A stretch of DNA of 64,000 nt from Odontocerum albicorne. Its lineage: Eukaryota; Arthropoda; Insecta; Trichoptera; Odontoceridae. Each line of letters starts with the position of its first letter. Position 1 is the stretch's first letter. The notes beneath the pieces were generated by a model, which did not search any database, was not told the origin of the DNA, and saw only the letters and a program-made list of their open reading frames with translations. Location: the NCBI GenBank assembly GCA_949825065.1, contig OX463846.1:11218177-11282176 (forward strand), written 5' to 3'. Positions 28,430 through 39,339 of this stretch are shown one piece after another. The position numbers were made by a program, and so were the translations under genes.

Positions 28430-28700
28430 TGTCGTGGACAAAAATGAAAGCAACGCGGAATGGCGGTTAAATGAAAGGAAACTGAATTGGGACGCCACGA
28501 GTCACACTGGCGGGAACTATGTTATATAAGGTGCCATCCTTCGCCACTGCGGGACGAAGGGGAAGACATCGTAAAGACATTCCTCAAGGGAAGAAAAATC
28601 CACTCGGTAGTCCAATTAGAGGGCACTTCGCGCATTTCACCAGACAAGCTAGCATATCGGCAGAAGGACTACAGGTTAGACTGACCTGACTACACACTGG
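28430..28700 (+). other. GC-richer stretch, unidentified
   Basis: A locally higher GC content and a 65-codon opening ending at 28684 (GRHESHWRELCYIRCHPSPL, ISPDKLAYRQKDYRLD) without an ATG at its start in the usual context. I see no family. It might be a mobile-element coding relic. Confidence 0.25.
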
Positions 28701-28834
28701 ATACAATGGAAACTGATGGTAATTTATGAGGAACTTTTGAAATAAAAGACCTTATACTATACGTGTATGATCATTGTATGGTGAAACAGTTGCCATTAAT
28801 TTGATATAAAAAAGGTATAGAGACATGTATTCAT

Positions 28835-29155
28835 ATCATCATATCGTTTCCCTGTCGGAGTAAGCAGACAAGGCAGAGCGTTAGACTTTCCTATCTTGAC
28901 ACACATCCTAAGCACCTTCTACATCTATACTTCTTATCTACAACTACTACGATTACTCTGACTTTCAACGTTTTCTTCTTTCAAAATATCATTCACTTGA
29001 TCCAATCATAATTTCCTTGGACTCCCTCTACCACGCCTGCCACTTAAATTTGCATTATATATATATTCGTTCAACATGTCCTAACCATCTCAGAGCGCTC
29101 TTCTTTATCTCACTTAACACATCAGCCTTAAGTTCACATTTATCTTATAAAATGC
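28835..29155 (-). repeat. LINE-A 3' fragment
   Basis: Starts with the reversed tail (ATCGTTTCCCTGTCGGAGTA), then AAGCACCTTCTACATCTATA and TCAAAATATCATTCACTTGA, the antisense of the LDQVNDI-coding region. Minus orientation. Confidence 0.72.
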
Positions 29156-29884
29156 TTCAGAGACGCTGAACCACGATTAGCATCATTCGTTATAGCCATG
29201 ACTACTCTTAGCAAGGTAAACAAGAAGACATTGCAACACTCATTCCTGTCTCATTTCAGTTACTCATTCGTGTCTTTAAAGAAGAGGATTTACTCGTATG
29301 TTGCATATCCATCATTCAATTACTCCCCCGATCTACTTCTTCACCACTTCAATGAAGTGGCGTCAAAGTATAATTTTGCTGAGTTGTTTTAATGTTAGGT
29401 CTTAACCGATTCAAAACGTCACTCTTGGTAACCCAGATATGCTCCCAGTGAGGCACCTTTTTACAATAAATACGAGTTCTTTCTTTTAACGCTTTGTTGA
29501 TATTAATAAAATCAACATTTCCAAATGAAAATGTGAAGATAGATTAAACTTTATTAAATTCATTTCACACAAATGCGAGGATAATTATTTATGGATAAAA
29601 ACTTTTATAATGTAAAGTCCCTTCCTTTGTATATTTAATGCGCTGCGAGTTATTTTTTTATATCCAAGATGTCGGACCTTAAGTTTGTCATGCTATTCTT
29701 TACATTTTTGGTATATCGCTACCGAAGAGGGACTCCCTTTGGGATAGTTTTATCTTCGACCCTGCGTGATATCACACTTAAACCAAAAAAAAAAAATTCT
29801 ATTGATTGTAGGTTAAATGTTGTCAACTAAATAAACGTGGGTGGTGGTGAGATAAAAATAATATGCACAATTCGCTATTTATAC

Positions 29885-30415
29885 ATACATATGCGTGACA
29901 CCCTGTCGGAATAGGCACAGATAAGAGAACGCCAGACTTTTATATCGCAAACACACATCTTTCGCCTCTTCCATATCCATACAATCCTTCTAATACAACT
30001 CCTCCAACAACGATTTCTTTGATTTTTTACATTTCTCTCTTTCAAAATATCATACAGTTAATCCAATCATACTTTCATTGAACTTCTTCGACCACGTCTT
30101 CCACTCATATTTGCAAAAAATATTTGGTTTGTTAGTCTTTCTTCATTCATCCGTTCTCAGAGCGTTCGTATTCATCTTACTCGACGCATCAGTCTCAAAT
30201 TCACTTTATTTCGTATTCAGTCATACATTATCATTCCATGTATTCTCAGTGCACGCATTAGTACCTCATTTATTATCATTCCATGTATTCTCAATGCACG
30301 CATTAGCACCTAATTTATTATCATCCCATATATTCTCAGTGCACGCATTAGCACTTCATTTATCAGGTTTCTTTCATTATTTTTCACGTCAACGTTTCCG
30401 TAGATTTTGTAATAT
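29885..30415 (-). repeat. LINE-A 3' fragment with internal 45-bp triplication
   Basis: Reversed tail near 29900 (ACACCCTGTCGGAATAGGCA), then the antisense of the RT tail. At 30228-30362 a 45-bp stretch (ATTCCATGTATTCTCAGTGC plus ACGCATTAGCACC) is repeated three times, which makes the plus-strand opening look long. It is not a gene. Confidence 0.72.
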
Positions 30416-30784
30416 AAACAAAATAAACATTTCTTAAAATTTACGATTGTATCCCAGAACAATAGGCAAAAGACAGAATTAAATAATTAGTCAGTAATTG
30501 GTACAAAATTGTGTTAAGGGAAGCTACAGCCTGCCGGCAGTGGCGCCTTCTCTACCCGCTGCGCACCTAATGAACATCCCTTTCAGGCCTTAATTAAAAA
30601 AGTTGCCATGAAAAATAATCCGTGGTGTTGGGCGACGGTTGTGAAGGCTGCCAGTCATGGTCAGGGCCGTGTAAACTATGTATGTGGTACACGCAGGCAA
30701 ACAACTTTAAGAGTTAATATTAACAATTACAACTACATTATAAAACGCCATTTTTTAACAATCAAACATAATATTATTTTTGCT

Positions 30785-30930
30785 CGTTTGTAATTTTATA
30801 AATTAACTGTTCCCCTATGCTGCCCGCTAGACATGATGCTTTAATTTAAACAATTTATATTTTAGAAAGCTTCACCTCCGTTCGTTGATTGAATATAAAA
30901 ATTATAAGAAATGTCGGCACTACCTCTGGA
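30785..30930. repeat. dispersed repeat D, copy 1
   Basis: CTAGACATGATGCTTTAATT through the GTTGATTGAATATAAAA part aligns with 46095-46195 in the same orientation. No coding content. Confidence 0.5.
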
Positions 30931-30939
30931 CAAGACTAG

Positions 30940-32230
30940 CTAAAAACGTTGGGGTTCGATTGGACTCGCTGTTTTGGAAGTGGGAAAACATCATAAAGTT
31001 TTAATTTATAAAAAAAACAAGTTAATTAAACAAAACTAAACTTTGGTATTCTAAGGGTTGGAATATTTTACATGTATGTTAATACATAAAAGTAGAATAA
31101 TGGATCCCGTTGATTTATTTTGCAGTTAAATAATTGTTAACTTTATACGTAACTTGATAAATTGTTGACTTTTAACATGTTTTATGTGTCGTAGAAACTT
31201 TAATTGGAAAAAGTGTCCAAGTTATTTATATGACCGACCGTTCCATTGCATGAACTTATTTTTCGTAATCATGTGTAAGTTTAACATAAAACGTTAATTT
31301 GGAATTTTTGAGCATATTTGTTGCTTTTAAAATATCATTCTTCACATTTGCATAAAATATTGTTTATGTAGATGCAATTATTTTTCTTTTGTTATATTTT
31401 GAAGGATCACAAACTCGAAGTTTTTAGGACAACGTGAGGTTTTTTGTAGACGGACTTCGCTTCACTCGTCCATACTAAATATTAGCGTAAAATTGACAAA
31501 AATGTATATATTATATTATTTTATTTGGGAAATTGTATGCGAATTTTGGACTATCTAGCTGTCATACTGGTATATTATGAGATATTTGACTTATAACCTC
31601 ACTCGTTTCTATGTGTGTGTAATTATTCCACATAACTACAAATCAATTAAACCAATACAACTATCAAATGCCAGTTACCAACCAACTATCTATTCTTAAA
31701 ACTAGTCAATATAGGCTGCATAAATTATGTAACCATTATTCATTTTACACCCATTTTTGCTTTCCCGAATTCATACAAATATTTCTACAAAAGTTCTGAA
31801 CTTATTTGTTCGACACTACAATATTTATAATTTTTTTGTTCTAAAAATTATTTTTTATGTTAATCCAAATTTTGGTTTTATTCTGCATAAAAGTTTATTT
31901 GATTGTATATTTTAATAAATGTACAAATTGCACTCACACATGAGGAAACAAATATTCGTGTTCCAAAAAACAAAAACAAATAATATAATAAACATTAATT
32001 GTCACGTCACCGCATAACACCTAACTTTGTTTAAACGTTTCATATTTAAGTGTATGATTTTTTTTATTTCTAATTATTTTTATTCACAAAGTCACATTGT
32101 CAAGCATTTAAGAAAATACTTTAAAAATGAAAATCTCAAATAAATTAAATAGATCATGAAGGATTTACAAGAGTAATTTTAAAATCCATTTTGAATAATT
32201 CTTAAGAAAATAATTAAATATGTAGTATGC
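30940..32230. other. AT-rich non-coding stretch
   Basis: No gene, repeat array or transposon terminus was recognised. A short GC-richer patch at 31435-31475 is not coding. Confidence 0.45.
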
Positions 32231-32894
32231 TGATAAATTTTGAAATTTCGGATATTGCACTCAGTCAGGTGGCGCTATCCCCAGCGCAGCCCTGGTCACT
32301 GTCAGGACAGTTGGAAAACGGAACGGAAGGAGAAAAACACGCGGTGTCTGATTCAAAAGGGCGCAAGCAAAAAGGATCCAACCGACAAAATATATTCGTA
32401 CTTTATTATTTTATTTGAAATATTGAATTAGCGTAATTAAATCCTAGTATTAATCCAGTAAAATACATATGTACTCGTATTATTTCGTGGTATTTTACAT
32501 CGCTCCAAAATTATTAAGTATCCCTCCATCCAAAATTATTAACAGACTACTTTATTCCAAATATTTCAGAATTAACTAAATGCAAATATAATCTCCATTA
32601 ATAGAACCTGGATTTAGTGCGATAGGTAACCCGTCAAGCTGGACGTGTTTGCATCGAACTTGGCTTCAGTTAGATACCAACTGAAATCCATGTATCTTAT
32701 AAATTGAACATGGATATATAAATTTAAGAAACTTAAAATGTCCAAAGATAATATGCCTGTTGCTTATTTGTTTCTTTGAATTATTCCCTTCTTTTTCCTA
32801 TACCAAAATCTTTATTCTCCTTCTTAGTCTAGTTAAAATAATGGTTCTGAAATATTGTAATTGGCAGTTTATATTTAAAAAAAGCTGTATTATT

Positions 32895-33165
32895 TCTACA
32901 TACCATTACACAGTTTCCCTGTAGGGGAAGACAGAAAGGTGAAAGTGCCAGGCTTTCCTATCTCAGCACAAATCTTTCACCTCTTCTACATTCTTACACA
33001 ACTTCTACGATTTCTGTGACTTTTACATTTTTACATCACAACTGAGGAGTTCTATGAGTGAAGAAGAGGCGAAAGATGTGTGTCGCCATAGGAATGTTTG
33101 ACGCTCTATTCTCTCTGCCTACCCCAACAAGAAAATGGCGTGATGGTATGTTTGTACGTTATGTG
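32895..33165. repeat. two LINE-A 3' tails in inverted orientation
   Basis: 32895-33035 is a minus-strand tail (CAGTTTCCCTGTAGGGGAAG). 33045-33160 is a plus-strand tail (AGAAGAGGCGAAAGATGTGT, then GCGTGATGGTATG). They face away from a short centre near 33040, so the pair could fold back over about 110 bp. Confidence 0.65.
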
Positions 33166-33689
33166 ACTAAGACACATTCATCCTTAATAATAATTTTATT
33201 CTGTCCTACATCGACACACGACAAAATAGTGTTGAGGTGATATTTCATTATGAAAAGTCATCAGTGTTATTTTTGTTCCGAAAATGGAAAAATATATACA
33301 GTTGGATAAAAGAAAACATGCAATACATAATTGGAAGAGAAACGTTCAAAGTATAATACACAGTCGAGGCATTGTTTTCATCAATAGGAGTAGCAAAAGT
33401 ATTATACTCGTAGATGGATAACGAATGCCGGGCCGAGAATGGGGAATAGACCAGTGAGTTCAAGGTGTGCCAAATGATTGCTAAAAAGAAGCGAATTTAC
33501 TACATCGGCAAGTCGAAATTATCGACATACTCGTATTATTGAAATTCCGCTATTTTAGTTTTTTTCGGCACGACTTTTATGGTCTCGCTGGTACGATGTC
33601 TGTCTTTCCACCTGTCTTTTGGAAACCAGTTTATTTAAAAAAAAAAAAAACGTTTCAGTTTGCTTTTCAATTAAACATATTTTTTTAAT

Positions 33690-33810
33690 AATAACAATAA
33701 AATGACTTTTCTCAAGCCGAACACACTTTTATTGATAAATTAAAAATATAACAAAAATCAAGTTGAGTGTAACGATAGGAAGGTGGTGCTTCTTGAAAGA
33801 TACGCCGTTG
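33690..33810 (-). repeat. SINE-C fragment
   Basis: The stretch ATAACAAAAATCAAGTTGAG, then TGTAACGATAGGAAGGTGG matches the body of SINE-C copies at 48400-48440 and 51850-51885. The head is only faintly visible. Confidence 0.45.
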
Positions 33811-34156
33811 ACCAATTAATAGTTTGACAGTAAAATTCAGAGTTAACCAACAAGAGACAATAAGGAAGGACGTGGTTTGAAGAAATAAGAGGAGCTCCTG
33901 AGCTGGAAGCCAGGCAACTTACCAAAAATCTACTAAGATGGTTAAAATGGGCAGCAAATAATAAAAATAAAATGACAATTTATGTAGTGCCGTTTAGAGA
34001 GGAGACTCCTCAAGGGCGCTCTAACCTGGGATTCGATACCAGTATTATTGACAGATTAAAAAAATAATACAAAACGGGTTGGTTTTAGAAAAAAAAAAAC
34101 AAGTTGACTGTGGTTGGCTGCGGCCATTAAATAAGGAACTTTCCAGCATCTATATA

Positions 34157-34630
34157 CAGGGTGTCGCCAGCAATGTATCCACTCTTTAATACCTGGTAAC
34201 TTGCTGATTTTTTTGCTTTAGATTTAACCGTTGAGAAAATAATGGCTGAAACCAGACTAAGTATTGAACAACGAGAGCTTATTTTGAAGTGCTACTGGAA
34301 GTACGAACACGCGGTAGTAGACTTTTTCTTTTGGGGATTTCTCAAGAATAAAGTTTATGCTAATAAACCTGAAACCATTGATGAATAACGAGTAGCCATT
34401 GAAAGAAAATGTGCCCAAATACCAAATGAAATGATTCTCGATGTTTGTGATTCCGTTGCTTCGCGTTGCCAGCAATGTCTAGACCAGAATGGTCATCAGT
34501 TTGAAAATAGGCGCTAAGTATATAAAAATACATTTATGTAGTTTATTGTTAACGTTGAAAGGGAACTGTATGCTAATAAATACAGACTTTATAATCATTA
34601 TAATTGTGTACAATTTTTTTTTTGACACTG
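34157..34630 (+). mobile_element. Tc1/maT-like internal-deletion derivative
   Basis: 474 bp between TA 34155-34156 and TA 34631-34632. The left end is CAGGGTGTCGCCAGCAATGT; the right end is the complement of CAGTGTCAAAAAA, a short imperfect match. It keeps the first codons of a transposase (34242: MAETRLSIEQRELILKCYWK), fused to its last part (34325-34517: FFFWGFLKNKVYANKPETID, then EMILDVCDSVASRCQQCLDQ). The entire catalytic centre up to the last acidic region is deleted. Confidence 0.8.
34242..34517 (+). pseudogene. Tc1/maT-like transposase, ends only
   Basis: The ATG at 34242 starts 20-odd N-terminal residues; the frame then meets C-terminal sequence. A TAA near 34386 replaces a codon after PETID. 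The final residues QNGHQFENRR and a TAA at 34515-34517 match the usual C-terminus of insect Tc1/maT transposases. Non-functional. Confidence 0.75.
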
Positions 34631-35632
34631 TATATTTAAAAAAACATATTTGGGAAGAAACTCACAGATATCAAGGGAAGACGAACTACAAAGAAATCTT
34701 TGTAGATCTTCTGATATGTGATAGTAACACATTCGGATTTAGGTGAAGTGTAGTGTATGTATGATGTGTTCAAATATAATCATCAAGCTTGATAAGTCTT
34801 CCCAAACAGGATTGTCCTCAAGTGTTTCCTAAAGCTGAACACGCTGGCCATATATCTAAAACTTAAAGATGCAGACAATGATCGATTAAATTGAAATATT
34901 ACTCGAGAAAAACACAGAAAAATAATAAAAATCTTACATTATTAGAATATTAAAAAAAAGGGTTTAATCCGTTTTCGAAATAAAAAACTGGAAATGTTCA
35001 ATAATGTGAATAAAACTCTTGACAAAAACAAAGGACAGCCAAATTCATTTATTAAAATTTCGAAAATATAAATATGAGCGATCATAATTGAGTGTTAATA
35101 TTATAAATTTTACGGGCATTCTCACTTATTGTAAACACATTCTCACTTATTGTTATTGTAAACAGTTTTCTCATTTTAATATTGATATCTTATTGTTTAA
35201 CATAAAAGTAATATATTTTTAATAAATACATTATAAGCCATCATTGTTTTATGTCTTGCAATCATGTCAAGAAGTGACAGCTGTCAAATAATATTTGAAA
35301 AATAACAATGTTTTAATTATGACATTAAATAATTAATAACTATCAAACCTGAACTATGGACAAACCTATTGTTACACACGGATGGAAGTACAACCGATTT
35401 TACGTTGTTTGATGATGAAGTGTAAAATCAGACTGAAACACTTTTGTGCGATATTGTGTATAAGTAATAAGGGTATTATGGAAATTTATTGTTGATATCT
35501 TAGGTTATATATGAGACCAAAAAGTGTGGTTCGCTGCCAGAGAAATCGCTCGGGAACACAATTCAGTAAGAGGGGTGAACGTCGGGGGTTGTAAAGTGTG
35601 GGGATTGTGCCTTGTGCTTTATGCTGAAACCG

Positions 35633-35770
35633 TGACGTCAGAGCCACCCCCTATCACCTACCAGTGATGCGGGTGGGTAGGGGTGTGGCACAGATATAAA
35701 TACCGAGATGGAGGAAAGAAATGATTTCAGTCTAGGGGATGTTGAGACTTCTTCAATAATATATGGTAAA
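35633..35770 (+). promoter_or_regulatory. candidate RNA polymerase II core promoter
   Basis: A perfect CRE (TGACGTCA, 35633-35640) is followed by a TATA box (TATAAATA, 35695-35702) and an arthropod-type initiator TTCAGT whose A (35729) is 34 bp past the first T of the TATA box. A GGTAAAC splice-donor-like word follows near 35764. The surrounding 35560-35700 is unusually GC-rich. No coding exon was recognised downstream before the oppositely oriented piggyBac, so the target transcript is unknown. Confidence 0.42.
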
Positions 35771-35832
35771 CAGTAACCTATTTTTATTGCTGCAGTGTTG
35801 TGTCTCCGATATCGCTATTGTCAAGGCTAAAA

Positions 35833-36025
35833 TTGTATAGTATTACACTTTCATTGTAAACATAACAACCTGGCTGATATATTGTTGCTATCTTTTCCAA
35901 CCAACCACAAAGCTGTTAAACATGCCTAAATTGTAAACTAAATTGTAACCCTTTTAAAAAAATCTGGATATCAATAAGTATCGACTCCACAACCTTCGGG
36001 TTAGTAGATCGGTAGGCATTTATCC
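35833..36025 (-). repeat. SINE-A copy
   Basis: Plus-strand order is GTATTACACTTTCATTGTAA, ACCTGGCTGATATATTGTTG, then TTTTCCAACCAACC, and the reversed B box GTATCGACTCCACAACC at about 35977. The head is eroded. A second tail fragment in plus orientation (ACACTTTTCTGGTTGG) follows at 36070-36120. Confidence 0.65.
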
Positions 36026-36505
36026 AAATGTTCAAAAAAAGTTCAAGTCTGATTTTCACTTAAAATTTGTTTGACACTTTTCTGGTTGGTCGGAAAATAT
36101 CGCCACGTGATAGTGCATAACTCGTCAAGTAGTTTTTAGATGAAAAGAGCAATTTTTTTCAAATTTTTGATGTAGCGGGGCCATATTTTTTTATTTGTGT
36201 TTTATATACCTAAATGTTTTCCCGTTTTGATAATGTGTTTAAGTTTGGATGTTTATTTTAGATTTTAATTTGTTGATTTTAATTTTTCGGCGCGTGATAT
36301 GCTTTCAAGTTTATTTGATTGCTGTTTTCATTAGAATTTAGATTTTTTTTTAATAGTTATTATTGAATTTTGATTTTTAGTAAAGGTTGCGGTCGATAAA
36401 TAAATAAATACATGTATGCTTTCGTTCAACTGTAATTTATTATAAATTAAGTACCATCGATAATTTAAAAAGATATACAAAAGAAGTTGACAAGATATGT
36501 TTTAA

Positions 36506-38708
36506 CCCTTTGAACTCCAGATTTTTTTTTGTATGACATACCAACAACTCCAGGGTATTTTTTTGAAATTTTACTATAAAATGATAGGTTTTAGAAATAA
36601 TTTATTTAAAAAAAAAATAATAAGGTTTCATGCAATTTTTTTATTCAAACTATTAGATAAATGTTTAAATGAGTTTATTTTGATAAAAAAAATAACAATT
36701 CAACATTATTTTTTAGTTTTATAATCTTTCAAAGTATGATATCTGAGGAAACAATCCCCTAAATGCATCCTAGGTTTTCCAGGACAGGTGTCGCAAAACT
36801 CATATGTTTCATGTCGTTTGCCCATTTTGCCTCTATTTGAGCAGACCACACAGTCCTTCTTCTTTCCCTTCTGCAAAACATGAAGTTTACCATCTAGTCG
36901 TACATCAAAAGTAGAAGTTGATGGCCTACTTCGCAGCTCCCGAAAGTCTCCTACCAACTGATCAACTAAATTCTTGACAAATTTCAAATGAGTTAGTGGT
37001 TTTTCATTATTTTTCAATTTTATATTCTTGTAGAGGATGTATGCATTGATTGAGCAAATTTCCATTCCCCAGAAAAAAAGTTTTCTCCACCATTTTAATG
37101 ACTTCCTGAGAAAACAATATGTGGAAGCATACTGGTCGGCACGGTCTACTCCACCCATAGATTTGGTGTAGTTTCGTACTACATTTGGTTTTTCTGTAAC
37201 TAATTGAACACCTCCCTTCCCTGTTCTGGAAACAGACGACATGCCAGCAGAATCACCAGTACTCAGCATTGTAATTATTCTTTTATCCTTCCATGCCAAA
37301 AGCATTGTTTTTCTTTTTCTTACAGCCAAAACTTTTTTATTGCCAAACTTTGGTTTTTTTATGGTGATCGGAATGCCTTTTCTGTTGGTCTGTATCGTCC
37401 CAGTTAAATGACATTTCATCTTCAATAGTGCTTCAGCAAGTGGAAGACTTGTGTAGTACCTGTCTGTAAACAAGTGGTATCCTTGTGCATGGGGTACCTT
37501 CTCCAAAATTTTTCTGAACAAGTAGATGGGTATTCTCGAACTCACAGGCAAATCTGGGCTTGGTAAATTCTCTGTAGTAATACTACCGTAATAGGGAAGA
37601 ATACTGTACACATATGATGTTTCAGAATCCGCCAAAACGTAAATGCGTATTCCCCATTTAGTAGGCTTATTTGGATTGTAAGTGATGAAGCATATTCTTC
37701 CTTTGAATTTCACTACTGATTCGTCAACACAGATATTTTTGTTGGGTATGAAATAGTCAGCAAATTTTTTATTTATATATTCTAAAAAATTACTGACTTT
37801 CTGAATCCGTGTTCTTAAATCACTATGGCCAGTTTCTTGTGTATTCAAGTGTAACATCCAGAATATTTGATGAAATCGAGATCTCGTGAAAATATTTGCA
37901 AAGAATGGGACTCTGGAATTATCTCTAGTAGACCAATATTCTTGCATATTGGCAAGTGGCATTGTTCCCATATTTAAAATGACCCCAATGAATGCCCAAA
38001 ATTCATCTTTTTGTACATCACGCCAATTTTGCCAAATAGAATTTGCAGTTAGAACTTTTGATTGAAGTTTGACTTTTGCATATGCATTTGTTTCCCGTAT
38101 TATCACCGTTACAATTTCTTCCGTGAAAAATAATTGACTTGGTTCTTTGATTGTTAAAGGAACATTTGGTCCGACATTCTGAGCTCCGATGTCAAAATTT
38201 ATAATGTCAGGAGAATCCACCGTATTGGATATATCAATCCATTCATCGTCTTGTGAATCTTGAGCGCTTGTAGTACTTGAAGAACTATCTGATGATAGAA
38301 GAGGACCAACTCTGCGTTTTTTATGACCAATGTACTCTGATTCATCACTAGAGGTCTGAATATTGATGTTACTATCACAACTTTCATCACTATATACATT
38401 TAAAATAAATTCGTCTTCACTTTCACTCAGTTGCGATTTTTCCATTATTTTAGAGGGTAAAAAAAAAAACTTGTGTAATCTCAACGGTGTAAAAGGGTGC
38501 GTACTGATTATTTTTCAACCGAAACACGTCTAAACAGTAGAACAGTTGTTGTGAAACTAATTTAACATGTTTATACCTGCTCCTGGGTGTCCCGAGATGT
38601 TTGTTTATGTAAACAATACAACCATAAAAAATGGCGACATATAGTCGCCTCTGGAGTTATTAAAATAATTACCATGGCGACTATATGTCGCCTCTGGAGT
38701 TATAAGGG
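36506..38708 (-). mobile_element. complete piggyBac-type transposon
   Basis: 2203 bp flanked by TTAA at 36502-36505 and 38709-38712. The left terminus CCCTTTGAACTCCAGA matches the complement of the right terminus (CCCTTATAACTCCAGA) at 14 of 16 positions. Both ends contain a second internal AACTCCAG copy and a small palindrome, so each end has a structured subterminal region. The single gene inside runs on the minus strand and is uninterrupted. All this suggests a recent, possibly still mobilisable copy. Confidence 0.93.
36706..38445 (-). CDS. piggyBac transposase, intact, 579 aa
   Basis: A DDE/DDD transposase that excises and inserts the element at TTAA. The start is the ATG at 38445 (MEKSQLSESEDEF, context AATAATGG); the upstream codons of the opening lack an ATG. 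An acidic, Ser-rich N-terminus (about residues 1-80) precedes the DDE_Tnp_1_7-type core. The expected three Asp are D241 in ICVDESVVKFKGR, D328 in HLFTDRYYTSLP and D434 in MGGVDRADQYAS. The C-terminal Cys-rich domain begins near residue 532 (CVVCSNRGK, EFCDTCPGKP, GDCFLRYH). Length and layout match active members. No frameshift or stop interrupts it, and TAA is at 36706-36708. It lies 0.8 kb from the promoter-like block, in the opposite direction. Confidence 0.96.
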   Translation of the reverse strand: MEKSQLSESEDEFILNVYSDESCDSNINIQTSSDESEYIGHKKRRVGPLLSSDSSSSTTSAQDSQDDEWIDISNTVDSPDIINFDIGAQNVGPNVPLTIKEPSQLFFTEEIVTVIIRETNAYAKVKLQSKVLTANSIWQNWRDVQKDEFWAFIGVILNMGTMPLANMQEYWSTRDNSRVPFFANIFTRSRFHQIFWMLHLNTQETGHSDLRTRIQKVSNFLEYINKKFADYFIPNKNICVDESVVKFKGRICFITYNPNKPTKWGIRIYVLADSETSYVYSILPYYGSITTENLPSPDLPVSSRIPIYLFRKILEKVPHAQGYHLFTDRYYTSLPLAEALLKMKCHLTGTIQTNRKGIPITIKKPKFGNKKVLAVRKRKTMLLAWKDKRIITMLSTGDSAGMSSVSRTGKGGVQLVTEKPNVVRNYTKSMGGVDRADQYASTYCFLRKSLKWWRKLFFWGMEICSINAYILYKNIKLKNNEKPLTHLKFVKNLVDQLVGDFRELRSRPSTSTFDVRLDGKLHVLQKGKKKDCVVCSNRGKMGKRHETYEFCDTCPGKPRMHLGDCFLRYHTLKDYKTKK

Positions 38709-38844
38709 TTAATAAATATTCTACCTGAGCAAAAACAGAGTGAAAAGTTTGATCATCTTTTAAGTAGTAAAATAAACGAAGCATTTTAAGTAATACTCAA
38801 CCACCGTGCTATATAAAAAGTAGCAAAATGACAAAACATAAAAG

Positions 38845-39335
38845 AATGTTGGTGCCCACTTTGATGTATGAAAGTGAAGCTTGGACGTGTCATATGAAGG
38901 GTAAAAATAAGATTAATGGTGTGGGGATGCGTTGGAGGGAAATATTGTAGAGTGTCGATGGATGAAAGAAAGCAAAATTAATACAGAAATTAATACATGG
39001 ATAAAATTGATGTTTTAATTTGGATGAAGAAAGGAACTTGAAGACGGTTTTGACATGTGGAGAGAAAAAATGACTAAGCGAGTATACAAATCAGAAGTAT
39101 AAGGTATGCGTGGAAGAGGTAAGTCGAAGAAAACGTTGCAGGATAGAGTAGGCCAGATTTGAAAAAAAAAAGGTAAAGTGAGAAGTACGAATAATAGAAC
39201 ATTGTGCTAGATAAGATAACATATGTATGAATGTAGAGGAGGACAAACTTGGATAGAAAAGTTTGGAAGTAAGTTTTCTCTGCATATCCCGCACCGCAAG
39301 AGACTCGGCATGATAATATACTCATACTCGATGAT
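38845..39335 (+). repeat. LINE-A 3' fragment
   Basis: Begins with GTTGGTGCCCACTTTGATGT, ATGAAAGTGAAGCTTGGACG (the LMYESEAWT coding stretch). Poorly preserved RT tail and a modified end (GCATATCCCGCACCGCAAGA, then GATAATATACTCATACTCG). More diverged than most. Confidence 0.65.
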
Positions 39336-39339
39336 ACAA

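Larger units (their letters stand above)
33985..34860 (-). repeat. SINE-C with long body, split by a Tc1-like element
   Basis: The minus-strand head has a B-box-like GTATCGAATCCCAGG near 34025. On the plus strand GGAGACTCCTCAAGGGCGCT, then TATTATTGACAG and AAGTTGACTG follow. The body resumes after 34632 (AAAAAAACATATTTGGGAAG) and continues to about 34860 (CTGAACACGCTGGCCATATA). The order and sequence correspond to 51768-52110, where no transposon interrupts it. Confidence 0.6.

Noticed and set aside
29668..29830. 54-codon reading MSDLKFVMLFFTFLVY from an ATG in good context
   Set aside because: Could be a small membrane peptide, but it ends in Lys/Asn-rich AT sequence and has no other support.
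32255..32420. GC-richer plus-strand reading QLENGTEGEKHAVSDSKG
   Set aside because: An acceptor-like CACTCAG precedes it, but two frames are equally open and neither has a donor or homologue I recognise.
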